Shown here piece after piece: positions 54,228 to 61,131 of a DNA stretch of 64,000 nt; position 1 is the stretch's first letter; every line of letters starts with the position of its first letter. Source of the DNA: Spirochaetales bacterium. GTDB lineage: Bacteria; Spirochaetota; Spirochaetia; DSM-2461. The notes under the pieces are model-generated. The model was not told where the DNA came from. It ran no database searches and saw only the letters and a list, made by a program, of their open reading frames with translations. Made by a program: the position numbers and the translations under genes. The stretch is taken from NCBI GenBank assembly GCA_016936555.1, contig JAFGXR010000021.1:1-64000 (forward strand), read 5' to 3'.

Positions 54228-54794
54228 ATGACATACAATATTGTTTTATGCGGAGTCGGCGGACAGGGTGTTCTCTCTGTTGCCGCAATTATTGCCAGAG
54301 GAGCCATGATGGAAGGGCTCCAGGTCAAACAGGCTGAAGTTCACGGCATGTCCCAGCGGGGTGGTGCTGTTATCGCCACCATGAGGATATCATCGGAAGA
54401 AATCTTCAGCGATCTGATTTCGGAAGGACAGGCCGATATGATTCTATCCATGGAGCCTCTCGAGTCGATCCGTCATATAGCTTATCTGAAGAAAGGCGGC
54501 CAGCTGGTTACGGGGAAAGATCCCTTTATCAATATTCCCGATTATCCCGATAGGGAAGAGCTCTATTCGGTTATAAATTCCATAGAGGGATCGATGCTCA
54601 TAGATACGAAAAATCTCGCTGTCGAAGCGGGATCCCAGAGAGCCCAGAATATGGTTCTCGTAGGCTCCGCATCCAAAGTGCTGCCTATAAAGGAAGATAC
54701 TTTTCTGGGGGCTATCGAAAATGTTTTCACCCGCAAAGGGGAAGATATCGTAACAATAAATAAAAAAGCATTTGTACTGGGAAGGAATTCATAA
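54228..54794 (+). CDS. iorB: Indolepyruvate-type 2-oxoacid:ferredoxin oxidoreductase, beta subunit
   Basis: A 188-residue gamma-type POR domain subunit that forms the active enzyme with IorA. The hallmark GVGGQGVLSVAAIIARGAMMEG at the N-terminus is followed by QAEVHGMSQRGGAVIATMR. The length is normal for IorB. It starts 8 bases after the iorA stop and ends directly against the next start. It acts on 2-oxo acids derived from amino acids by transamination. Confidence 0.92.
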   Translation: MTYNIVLCGVGGQGVLSVAAIIARGAMMEGLQVKQAEVHGMSQRGGAVIATMRISSEEIFSDLISEGQADMILSMEPLESIRHIAYLKKGGQLVTGKDPFINIPDYPDREELYSVINSIEGSMLIDTKNLAVEAGSQRAQNMVLVGSASKVLPIKEDTFLGAIENVFTRKGEDIVTINKKAFVLGRNS

Positions 54795-55673
54795 ATGACA
54801 TTTAACGAACTGGCTGATCGTCTGAAAGGCGGTCGGAAACCAATAATTGCCGTTGTGGCACCTACGGGAGAAAACGTCTATTCTGCTCTTAAGGAAGTCG
54901 AAAGCGAGGGAATCTGTTCTTTCCTCCTCGTCGGAAATGAAAACCTGATCAGCCGGGAGACCGCTGATTTCGGTTTGACAGAATTTGAAATTTTCCCCAG
55001 CATTAATCCGGCAGATGATGCCGTGGAAGCCGTTCTCAGCGGAAGAGCCCATGTCCTGATGAAAGGGAAAGTCGATACTTCCGTCTTTATGAAGGCTGTC
55101 CTCAACCGGAAGGAAGAACTTATGAAGAGTCCGCTCCTGTCCCATATTCTCGTAGCGGAGACTTCAGAAGGAAAGCTGTTGGGAGTTACAGATGGCGGTA
55201 TGGTCATAAATCCGGACCTTCAGCAGAAAACAGCCATTATTCAGAATGCCATTGATGTTTTCAACAATCTCGGTATCTCAAACCCGAAAGCTGCGGTTCT
55301 TACAGCTATGGAAAGGGTTAACCCTTCCATTCCCGCCTCTCTCGATGCGGCACTGCTGGCAAAGATGGCGGAAAGAGGACAGATTACCGGAGGTATTGTC
55401 GACGGGCCTCTGGCCATTGATCTGGCTTTGAGTAAAAGATCCTGTGAAATAAAAGGCGTCAAAGGTCCGATTCAGGGGGACGCGGATATTCTCGTGGTTC
55501 CCGATATGAATACGGGGAATATATTCGGGAAAAGTCTCATACTCTGTGCCGGTTTTCCATCGGGAGGTATGATAGCCGGAGCCACCTTCCCCATCATCAT
55601 GTTATCCCGGGCCGATCAGGCCAGCGAAAAGAAAAATTCCATTATTCTGGCACTGGCCGCGGCGGGGGTCTGA
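54795..55673 (+). CDS. ptb: Phosphate butyryltransferase-like acyltransferase
   Basis: Converts acyl-CoA plus phosphate to acyl-phosphate plus CoA. The 292-residue protein belongs to the phosphate acetyl/butyryltransferase family: VLMKGKVDTSVFMKAVLN, LGVTDGGMVINPDLQQKTAIIQNA, ALDAALLAKMAERGQI-like helix, and GGMIAGATFPIIMLSRADQASEKKNSI at the C-terminus. Size and pairing with butyrate kinase favour Ptb over Pta. It starts one base after the iorB stop, with AAGGA inside iorB. In this operon the substrate is probably the branched or aromatic acyl-CoA made by IorAB. Confidence 0.9.
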   Translation: MTFNELADRLKGGRKPIIAVVAPTGENVYSALKEVESEGICSFLLVGNENLISRETADFGLTEFEIFPSINPADDAVEAVLSGRAHVLMKGKVDTSVFMKAVLNRKEELMKSPLLSHILVAETSEGKLLGVTDGGMVINPDLQQKTAIIQNAIDVFNNLGISNPKAAVLTAMERVNPSIPASLDAALLAKMAERGQITGGIVDGPLAIDLALSKRSCEIKGVKGPIQGDADILVVPDMNTGNIFGKSLILCAGFPSGGMIAGATFPIIMLSRADQASEKKNSIILALAAAGV

Positions 55674-55674
55674 T

Positions 55675-56748
55675 ATGAAGAAGATTCTTGTCATCAACCC
55701 CGGCTCCACCTCGACTAAGGTCGCTTTATATGAAAGCGGCAAAGCCGGTGATGTGAAGGAAATTGCCTCGCAGTCTCTTTCTCACAGCCCGGAAGAACTG
55801 GACAGGTTCACGTCTACGGCAGCTCAGGAGGATTTCAGAGCTGAAACGGTCACGCGTTTTCTAAAAGAGAACAATGTGAAGGAACTTGACTGCTGCGCCG
55901 GCAGAGGAGCACCTGTGAAAGCCCTTGAAGCCGGCAGTTACTCGATCAATGAAACGATGCTGGAAGAGTTAAGAACAGAAAAATACTCCAATCATCCCTC
56001 CAATCTGGGAGCGCTCATTGCACATTCTGTCTCAGAGGAATTCGGTTGTCCGGCTCTGATCTGCGATCCTGTTTCTGTCGATCAGTTCGAACCCTTTGCC
56101 CGATATTCCGGATTGCCCGGAATGAATCGTAGAAGCAGGCTTCACGCTTTAAATATAAGGGCCATGGCGAGGCATTTTGCAGTTTCACAAGGCAAATCCA
56201 TGGATGAGCTCAATCTCGTTGTAGCCCATCTGGGTGGAGGTATTTCCATTGTTCCGATGAAAAAGGGACGGATGATCGATACCAATGACGCCAATGACGG
56301 CGGTCCCTTTTCCCCGCAGAGAGCGGGAACTCTGCCTTCCACACTTCTTGTAAAGTTGTGCTTTTCCGGAGAATACGCTTCGGCGGCACAGCTCAATAAT
56401 ATCCTGACGCAAAAGTCGGGGCTTCTCGCCTATCTCGGTTCCGATGACGGCCGGGAGATTGAGAAGCGCATAGCTGGTGGCGATAAGGAAGCGGAAGAGA
56501 TATATCATGCTATGACGTATCAGATCGGAAAAGAGATCGGAAGCGCTGCAGCCGCCCTGAAAGGGGAGGTCGACGCCGTGATACTGACCGGCGGACTCGC
56601 ATATGCTCCGCTCTGCACAAAATGGATTACAGAATATGTGGAGTGGATTGCTCCGGTCGTCGTGCAGGCGGGAGAACACGAATTGAATGCTCTGGCTGAA
56701 GCCGGAAGCCGGTTTATATTCGGAGAGGAAGAACTTAAGGAGTATTAA
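55675..56748 (+). CDS. buk: Butyrate kinase (branched-chain acyl kinase type)
   Basis: Transfers phosphate from acyl-phosphate to ADP, yielding ATP and a free carboxylic acid. The 357-residue ASKHA-family protein has VINPGSTSTKVALYESGK (phosphate 1), RHFAVS...LNLVVAHLGGGIS (His and phosphate 2), DTNDANDGGPFSPQRAGTLP (active-site Arg) and VILTGGLAYAPLC. All match butyrate or branched-chain fatty acid kinases. It starts one base after the ptb stop. The product in this context may be isovalerate, isobutyrate or an aryl acetate rather than butyrate. Confidence 0.92.
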   Translation: MKKILVINPGSTSTKVALYESGKAGDVKEIASQSLSHSPEELDRFTSTAAQEDFRAETVTRFLKENNVKELDCCAGRGAPVKALEAGSYSINETMLEELRTEKYSNHPSNLGALIAHSVSEEFGCPALICDPVSVDQFEPFARYSGLPGMNRRSRLHALNIRAMARHFAVSQGKSMDELNLVVAHLGGGISIVPMKKGRMIDTNDANDGGPFSPQRAGTLPSTLLVKLCFSGEYASAAQLNNILTQKSGLLAYLGSDDGREIEKRIAGGDKEAEEIYHAMTYQIGKEIGSAAAALKGEVDAVILTGGLAYAPLCTKWITEYVEWIAPVVVQAGEHELNALAEAGSRFIFGEEELKEY

Positions 56749-56749
56749 A

Positions 56750-57940
56750 TTGCCTATTGCAAAAAACCATCTTGTTGCGGTTTTCGGAACATCTCTCATC
56801 CGGAAGATGTTCAATGAAGGAACCAGACTGAAAGCGGAGCATGGAGAAGAGAATGTCTTCGATTTCAGCCTGGGGAACCCTATTGTTCCTCCGCCTCAGG
56901 AGTTCACCGATGCCGTAATCCGGATTATGAAGGCCGATATTCCCGGTAAGCATGCCTATATGACCAATAGCGGGTATCCTGAAACCAGGGAGTTTGTCGC
57001 CCGGTTCCTGACGGAAGAGCAGAGTGTAAAGGTTCATATGGAAAATATTGTCATGACCTGCGGTGCCGGTGCAGCGCTGACTCTACTTTTCCAGGCGATT
57101 CTCAATGTCGGCGATAACGTCGTTGTTTCCATACCGAATTTCGTGGTTTACAAGACTTATGTGGAGAACTTCGGCGGTGTCTTGAGAACTGTTCCCTGTC
57201 AGGAAAATTTTTTTCTCGATCTCGATGCCATGGAGAAAGCCATCGACGGCAACACAGCCGCTGTCCTTATTAACTCGCCCAACAACCCCTGCGGCGTCAT
57301 CTACCCGCAGGAGCAGATCGATGGGCTTGCGGCACTCCTTGAGAAAAAGAGCCGGGAGTTCAATCGGGCCATATATCTGGTCAGCGATGAACCCTACAGA
57401 CAGATAGTATTCGACGGATATAAGGTTCCGGCCATATTTCCCTCATATAAACACTCCATTATCGTTTCCTCTTATTCTAAAAGTCTTTCCATTCCCGGAG
57501 AGAGAATAGGATGGACAGCCGTTCATCCCGAAGCCGATGAGGGCGATCTGATCATCAAGGTCATGACCACGGCTACTACGGGGCTCGGCTTTACCAATGC
57601 TCCCGCTCTGATGCAGAGAGCTCTCGTGGAGGTGAATGGAAAAACTGTGGACCCTGAAATCTACAGGCACAAGCGTGATCTCCTGGCTGAACCGCTGAAA
57701 GAAATGGGGTATGACTTTATACTCCCCCACGGAACTTTCTATATCTTTATCAAAGCTCCGGGCGGCGATGATATGAAGTTTGTGGATACATTGCAGAACG
57801 AATTGATACTGGCAGTTCCTGGTTCAGGTTTCAATATGCCGGGATATTTCAGGCTTTCGTGCTGTGTTGAAGATGATATGATTATCCGGTCTCTGCCGGG
57901 ATTTAAAAAAGCAATAGAAAAAACATTGAAAAAAAACTGA
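56750..57940 (+). CDS. Class I/II pyridoxal-phosphate aminotransferase
   Basis: A 396-residue fold-type I aminotransferase. It shows FDFSLGNPIVPPPQEFTDAV at the substrate entry, a NSPNNPCGVIY block (Asn contacts PLP), the SDEPYRQIVFDG segment (Asp/Tyr to PLP), and the lysine motif SSYSKSLSIPGERIGWTA. It makes the 2-oxo acid that IorAB oxidises, with an acceptor such as 2-oxoglutarate. The start is TTG 56750, with AAGGAG seven bases upstream, two bases after the buk stop. Amino acid specificity (branched-chain or aromatic) cannot be read with confidence. Confidence 0.88.
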   Translation: MPIAKNHLVAVFGTSLIRKMFNEGTRLKAEHGEENVFDFSLGNPIVPPPQEFTDAVIRIMKADIPGKHAYMTNSGYPETREFVARFLTEEQSVKVHMENIVMTCGAGAALTLLFQAILNVGDNVVVSIPNFVVYKTYVENFGGVLRTVPCQENFFLDLDAMEKAIDGNTAAVLINSPNNPCGVIYPQEQIDGLAALLEKKSREFNRAIYLVSDEPYRQIVFDGYKVPAIFPSYKHSIIVSSYSKSLSIPGERIGWTAVHPEADEGDLIIKVMTTATTGLGFTNAPALMQRALVEVNGKTVDPEIYRHKRDLLAEPLKEMGYDFILPHGTFYIFIKAPGGDDMKFVDTLQNELILAVPGSGFNMPGYFRLSCCVEDDMIIRSLPGFKKAIEKTLKKN

Positions 57941-57957
57941 TGCGAAGCGTTCCTGAA

Positions 57958-57987
57958 GGGGAGCTGGATTCTCTATAACAGCTCCCC
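57958..57987. terminator. Hairpin terminating the iorAB-ptb-buk operon
   Basis: A perfect 9-bp stem GGGGAGCTG / CAGCTCCCC with a 12-base loop lies between the convergent aminotransferase and regulator genes. A run of six T follows on the plus strand 11 bases later, and eight T on the minus strand about 18 bases beyond the stem, so it may serve both. Confidence 0.65.
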
Positions 57988-57995
57988 GAAGGACG

Positions 57996-58664
57996 TCATT
58001 TTTTAGACTGTTCCTTAATCGCCTTCAGGTAGTTGTAAACAGTGAATCTCGAAATACCCAGTTCTTCAGCTGTAATCTCCACCCCTTTTTTGACACTGAA
58101 AATGCCTTTTTTATATAATTCACATATAACGGCTTTATTCCTTTCCGTTGAAGACATACCTCTCTGCTTATTGACCTCTTCCAGGGCCAGGGATATGGAC
58201 GAATCAATGAGTTCTCTCGTAGACTGCCTGTACTCTGCGGTTTTCGTCCCTGAATATTTATCCGAATCCGCCTGAAGGAAATCCTTGAAAAACTCCTGAA
58301 CGGGGATAGACAGATCCATATTGATGCAGAGGGCGCCGATAATGATATTGTTGCTGTTCCGAATCAGGGTGGTACATGACTTCAGCTCATTTTTACTCAA
58401 CGTGGTGTTCTTGAAGAAATTAATGAACGGCTCGTCGGCCTTTGACATATCTTCCAGCAGCTTGAAGACAAAATCGCTCATAGGCTCACCGACATCTCTG
58501 CCGCTTACATGTTTATTCTCAATAGCGATGATCGGTCTGTCCGAGGTTTCCATGGAATGGAGAACGACTTCGCAATTATTTCCGTAAATGAAAGCAATAC
58601 CTTTCATAACTGACTTGACACCTTTCAGTATAGCGTGGTCTTCTCTGTCGAAAGTATAATCCAC
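57996..58664 (-). CDS. YheO/DauR-type transcriptional regulator (PAS-like plus HTH)
   Basis: A 222-residue regulator. An N-terminal YheO-like PAS domain (about 10-125: FIYGNNCEVVLHS, RPIIAIENKHVSGRDVG, LIRNSNNIIIGALCINMDLS) precedes a C-terminal helix-turn-helix (about 165-218: IFSVKKGVEITAEELGISRFTVYNYLK). Relatives include DauR, which controls D-amino acid catabolism. It starts at GTG 58664, two bases after the upstream PilZ gene. Its position next to the amino-acid fermentation operon makes it a likely regulator of that operon, perhaps through the palindrome at 52476-52497. Confidence 0.85.
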   Translation of the reverse strand: MDYTFDREDHAILKGVKSVMKGIAFIYGNNCEVVLHSMETSDRPIIAIENKHVSGRDVGEPMSDFVFKLLEDMSKADEPFINFFKNTTLSKNELKSCTTLIRNSNNIIIGALCINMDLSIPVQEFFKDFLQADSDKYSGTKTAEYRQSTRELIDSSISLALEEVNKQRGMSSTERNKAVICELYKKGIFSVKKGVEITAEELGISRFTVYNYLKAIKEQSKK

Positions 58665-58666
58665 GG

Positions 58667-59425
58667 CTATCTCACAAGCTCTTTCAGTCTGTTGTTCAGA
58701 ACATTGAAAATAATATTGAATAGGGTCTTCTGATGAAAATCCTCAAATAGTCGCTGGAATTTGATGATGTACTGTCTCTTGTTGAGCCTGGAATTCCCTA
58801 TGACCGTTCCGATTAACCGGCATTTCAAATCTCTGTAGATCAGGGTCATTTCATTCAGTTCCAGGGCAGGAGCCAGAAGTTTTTCATGACTCAGCGTCAG
58901 GCTCATGGCCGCAGAGCTTAAGGCGTCGAGTCTTCCTGTAATTATCTGCCCTTTGAGTTTAATCTCGAAAGTGACCGGGTCATCATGATCAAAATCAAGC
59001 TTCAGTATTTTGCTGCCCGATTGTTCTCTTTGGCTTCCTACTATCCGGCGGATGTCTTCTTCATATTTTTTTGTCCTCCGTGACAAAAGGTGGTAACCGC
59101 AGTCTATTTTTAATTCTTTCATGTAAATATCGATCAGTCTCTGGTCGTTGTTGAAACTGAGAATTCCGATCCTGATCCGGGAAAAGTGGGGATCGTTCCG
59201 CAGACTTTTAATATATTCAATCCATTCCGTTTCCGTCAAAACTGAGTCGATATTGATAAATGCTATGGAATTTACATTAAAAATTTTCAGAGCGTCTTTA
59301 AACTCGACATGATTGTTGAGGACAAAAGCTTCATTCTGTTCCGTAACGAGAATTTCGGCCAGTTCTTCAAAAATAAGCTTCTGGGGAAAAAGGAAAAATG
59401 TTTTTAAATTGTTGTTGTGAAGCAT
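58667..59425 (-). CDS. Receiver-like plus PilZ-like domain protein
   Basis: A 252-residue cytoplasmic protein. The N-terminal 125 residues show a receiver-like alternation (KTFFLFPQKLIFEELAEILV, SIAFINIDSV, RIGILSFNN) but no convincing phospho-acceptor Asp. The C-terminal part (about 140-250) looks like a PilZ-type beta-barrel (PVTFEIKLKGQIITGRLDALSSAAMSLTL), which in other proteins binds cyclic di-GMP, but no RxxxR motif is clear. The ATG at 59425 has no ribosome-binding site; a promoter ends five bases upstream. The regulator gene follows after two bases. Confidence 0.6.
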   Translation of the reverse strand: MLHNNNLKTFFLFPQKLIFEELAEILVTEQNEAFVLNNHVEFKDALKIFNVNSIAFINIDSVLTETEWIEYIKSLRNDPHFSRIRIGILSFNNDQRLIDIYMKELKIDCGYHLLSRRTKKYEEDIRRIVGSQREQSGSKILKLDFDHDDPVTFEIKLKGQIITGRLDALSSAAMSLTLSHEKLLAPALELNEMTLIYRDLKCRLIGTVIGNSRLNKRQYIIKFQRLFEDFHQKTLFNIIFNVLNNRLKELVR

Positions 59426-59430
59426 GACTT

Positions 59431-59460
59431 ATAATATCTTTTTCAATGACCGGAAGTCAA
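59431..59460 (-). promoter_or_regulatory. Promoter abutting the PilZ-like gene (leaderless mRNA predicted)
   Basis: On the minus strand TTGACT (59460-59455), an 18-base spacer and TATTAT (59436-59431) are followed by only AAGTC before the ATG at 59425. Transcription should begin on or next to that ATG. This promoter would serve the PilZ-like gene and the YheO/DauR-type regulator gene. Confidence 0.55.
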
Positions 59461-59466
59461 CAAAAC

Positions 59467-60114
59467 TTACAGGCTAAAACCCATTGTGATGAGGAATTGT
59501 GCGGCGCCGTAAGTTGAAATAATGAGGCTGTAGGAATAGAGCTTTTCTCCCTTGAAAGTGCTTAATGCCAGCAGCGTATCGGAAATGAGAAAAAACAGAG
59601 ATCCCGTAAAGGGAAGAAGAAAATTACTGCTGAAAGATACATTTTTATAGAGCAGGGCCGTATAGCTCATGGCAATCAGACAGAGCATGTACAGGGGTAC
59701 GGGCACCAGCATCTCACCGAGATCCTTTTTCAGATACAGAAAGATTGCTATCCCGAAAATAAGGTAGGGGATCAGCCAGATTGAATCTGCCGAAATGAGT
59801 GATGTCCCCGGTTCTGTCAATCTTTGCCCCAGGAGGATAATATAAAAAATATGCCCTGTGAGAAAAGAAACGAGACCTCCGGTAAATCGCTTTCCTTCCG
59901 GCTTTATAAGAAAGATATCTCCCAGCCATCCGAAAAATAATCCACCTAATAATAGAAAATGAATTGTTGATGAAGAAACAATATGAAGAAGAATAAGAGA
60001 GGGCATCAGCAGGGGTTTGAATACTTTTATGTATATCGGTTTTTTCACAAGGCTGCCGAAAACATTAAAGATAATAGATGCCGTAAAAATAGAAATAAGA
60101 ACAGTGTTCACCAT
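59467..60114 (-). CDS. Lysoplasmalogenase (YhhN/TMEM86 family)
   Basis: A 215-residue integral membrane protein with about eight helices. The YhhN signatures are visible: GGLFFGWLGDIFLI (conserved Asp, about 56-69), FLTGHIFYIILL, and FFLISDTLLALSTF (second conserved Asp, about 175-188). The family hydrolyses the vinyl-ether bond of lysoplasmalogens. Spirochaetes that live anaerobically can contain plasmalogen lipids, so the role is plausible. It lies 11 bp after a PilZ-type gene in the same direction; AAGG precedes the ATG at a long distance. Confidence 0.88.
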   Translation of the reverse strand: MVNTVLISIFTASIIFNVFGSLVKKPIYIKVFKPLLMPSLILLHIVSSSTIHFLLLGGLFFGWLGDIFLIKPEGKRFTGGLVSFLTGHIFYIILLGQRLTEPGTSLISADSIWLIPYLIFGIAIFLYLKKDLGEMLVPVPLYMLCLIAMSYTALLYKNVSFSSNFLLPFTGSLFFLISDTLLALSTFKGEKLYSYSLIISTYGAAQFLITMGFSL

Positions 60115-60125
60115 AAAATATTACC

Positions 60126-60962
60126 TTATTCAACCACAGTTTCGGATTTAACTTCCTGCTGGGCTTCCTGGGAAGATGCTTTTTTCAGAACCGTGTAGAT
60201 TATGTCCGTGAGGAATCCTGAAAAATCCAGTTTGATATCCAGTATGGAATACCCCGGGATTTCATCGGAATCCTTCCTGGTGACAACGATTCCAGCCACA
60301 AAAAAAGAATTATCTTTGCTGAATAATTCTATTTGAACCCTCGTATTCGGCATATAGGTTTCATCGGGATCGTCACCGATTATCTTCATGACCGACATGG
60401 ATGAATTTATGATCAGCATTTTCAGAGGTTCCGTTCCTTTTTCCGTCCTCAGGTGAATGGAATCATCAACTCTTCCAAGCTTGAGAAGCTGTCTTTTTAT
60501 CGACTTTCCCCGGAATTGTTCATTTTTGAAAAGATATTCAAGCGCTTCATTCCGTTTGTAAAAATTTATGAGAATTTCTTTATAATCATTCGGTATAACC
60601 GTGTATTCAAGGGTTACCAGACAGTGGCGGGTTTCAGGGTTCATGACGTTGAGATTCGTAATTTTGCAGCGGTTGAAAAGGGATATCGGTTTTTTATAAA
60701 TCGGATTGTTGAAAACAAAATGAACAGAATGAATCTTAGCGAATGATCTTTTGAAAAATTCGATTTCCTTGCTGTCCAGAATCATCAGAACGCTGCAATC
60801 CCTCAAACCCAGGTCATAGGGAATGCAATAGAGATGAAAATCATTGATTTTAAGAACGGTCTGATTGCCGACTATTCCCAGTTTTTTAATGATATAGTTA
60901 TCGAGATGGATTTTCCGGGATTTAAATTTCTCAAAATTCTGATCGATGACGTATTTATCCAA
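60126..60962 (-). CDS. PilZ-like domain protein (PilZN3-type)
   Basis: A 278-residue cytoplasmic protein. Residues about 15-115 form an N-terminal beta-rich domain of the type that precedes PilZ in spirochaetes (TVLKINDFHLYCIPYDLGLRDCSVLMILDSKE). A linker (KRNEALEYLFKNEQFRGKSIKRQLLKLGRVDD) leads to a PilZ-like barrel (about 165-262: TEPLKMLIINSSMSVMKI). A cyclic di-GMP-binding RxxxR is not obvious. The start is TTG 60962, with GAGG six bases before it. Its neighbours are the lysoplasmalogenase and the other PilZ-like gene. Confidence 0.65.
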   Translation of the reverse strand: MDKYVIDQNFEKFKSRKIHLDNYIIKKLGIVGNQTVLKINDFHLYCIPYDLGLRDCSVLMILDSKEIEFFKRSFAKIHSVHFVFNNPIYKKPISLFNRCKITNLNVMNPETRHCLVTLEYTVIPNDYKEILINFYKRNEALEYLFKNEQFRGKSIKRQLLKLGRVDDSIHLRTEKGTEPLKMLIINSSMSVMKIIGDDPDETYMPNTRVQIELFSKDNSFFVAGIVVTRKDSDEIPGYSILDIKLDFSGFLTDIIYTVLKKASSQEAQQEVKSETVVE

Positions 60963-60979
60963 GGAAACCTCATAATATT

Positions 60980-61007
60980 TTGAACCTGTTGTTATATATT
61001 GTATAAT
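60980..61007 (+). promoter_or_regulatory. Promoter of the class V aminotransferase gene
   Basis: TTGAAC (60980-60985), a 16-base spacer and a perfect TATAAT (61002-61007) precede the gene by about 125 bases. The leader of roughly 118 bases starts with CCCGGGACT, and GGGACT can pair with AGTCCT near 61080-61085, so a structured leader is possible. I recognise no riboswitch class. Confidence 0.6.
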
Positions 61008-61131
61008 ATAACTACCCGGGACTGGTACCCCTTTTTTAAAATTTCACGACCTGGGTAAAATGCCCGAAATTCCTGTTGAAGTCCTGTGAATGTAGAGTTA
61101 TTATCTAGGAACTGTATAGGAGCATGTAAAA

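Noticed and set aside
60963-61131. Riboswitch or T-box upstream of the class V aminotransferase
   Set aside because: A leader of about 118 bases with some pairing exists, but I could not match it to any known riboswitch core or T-box sequence.
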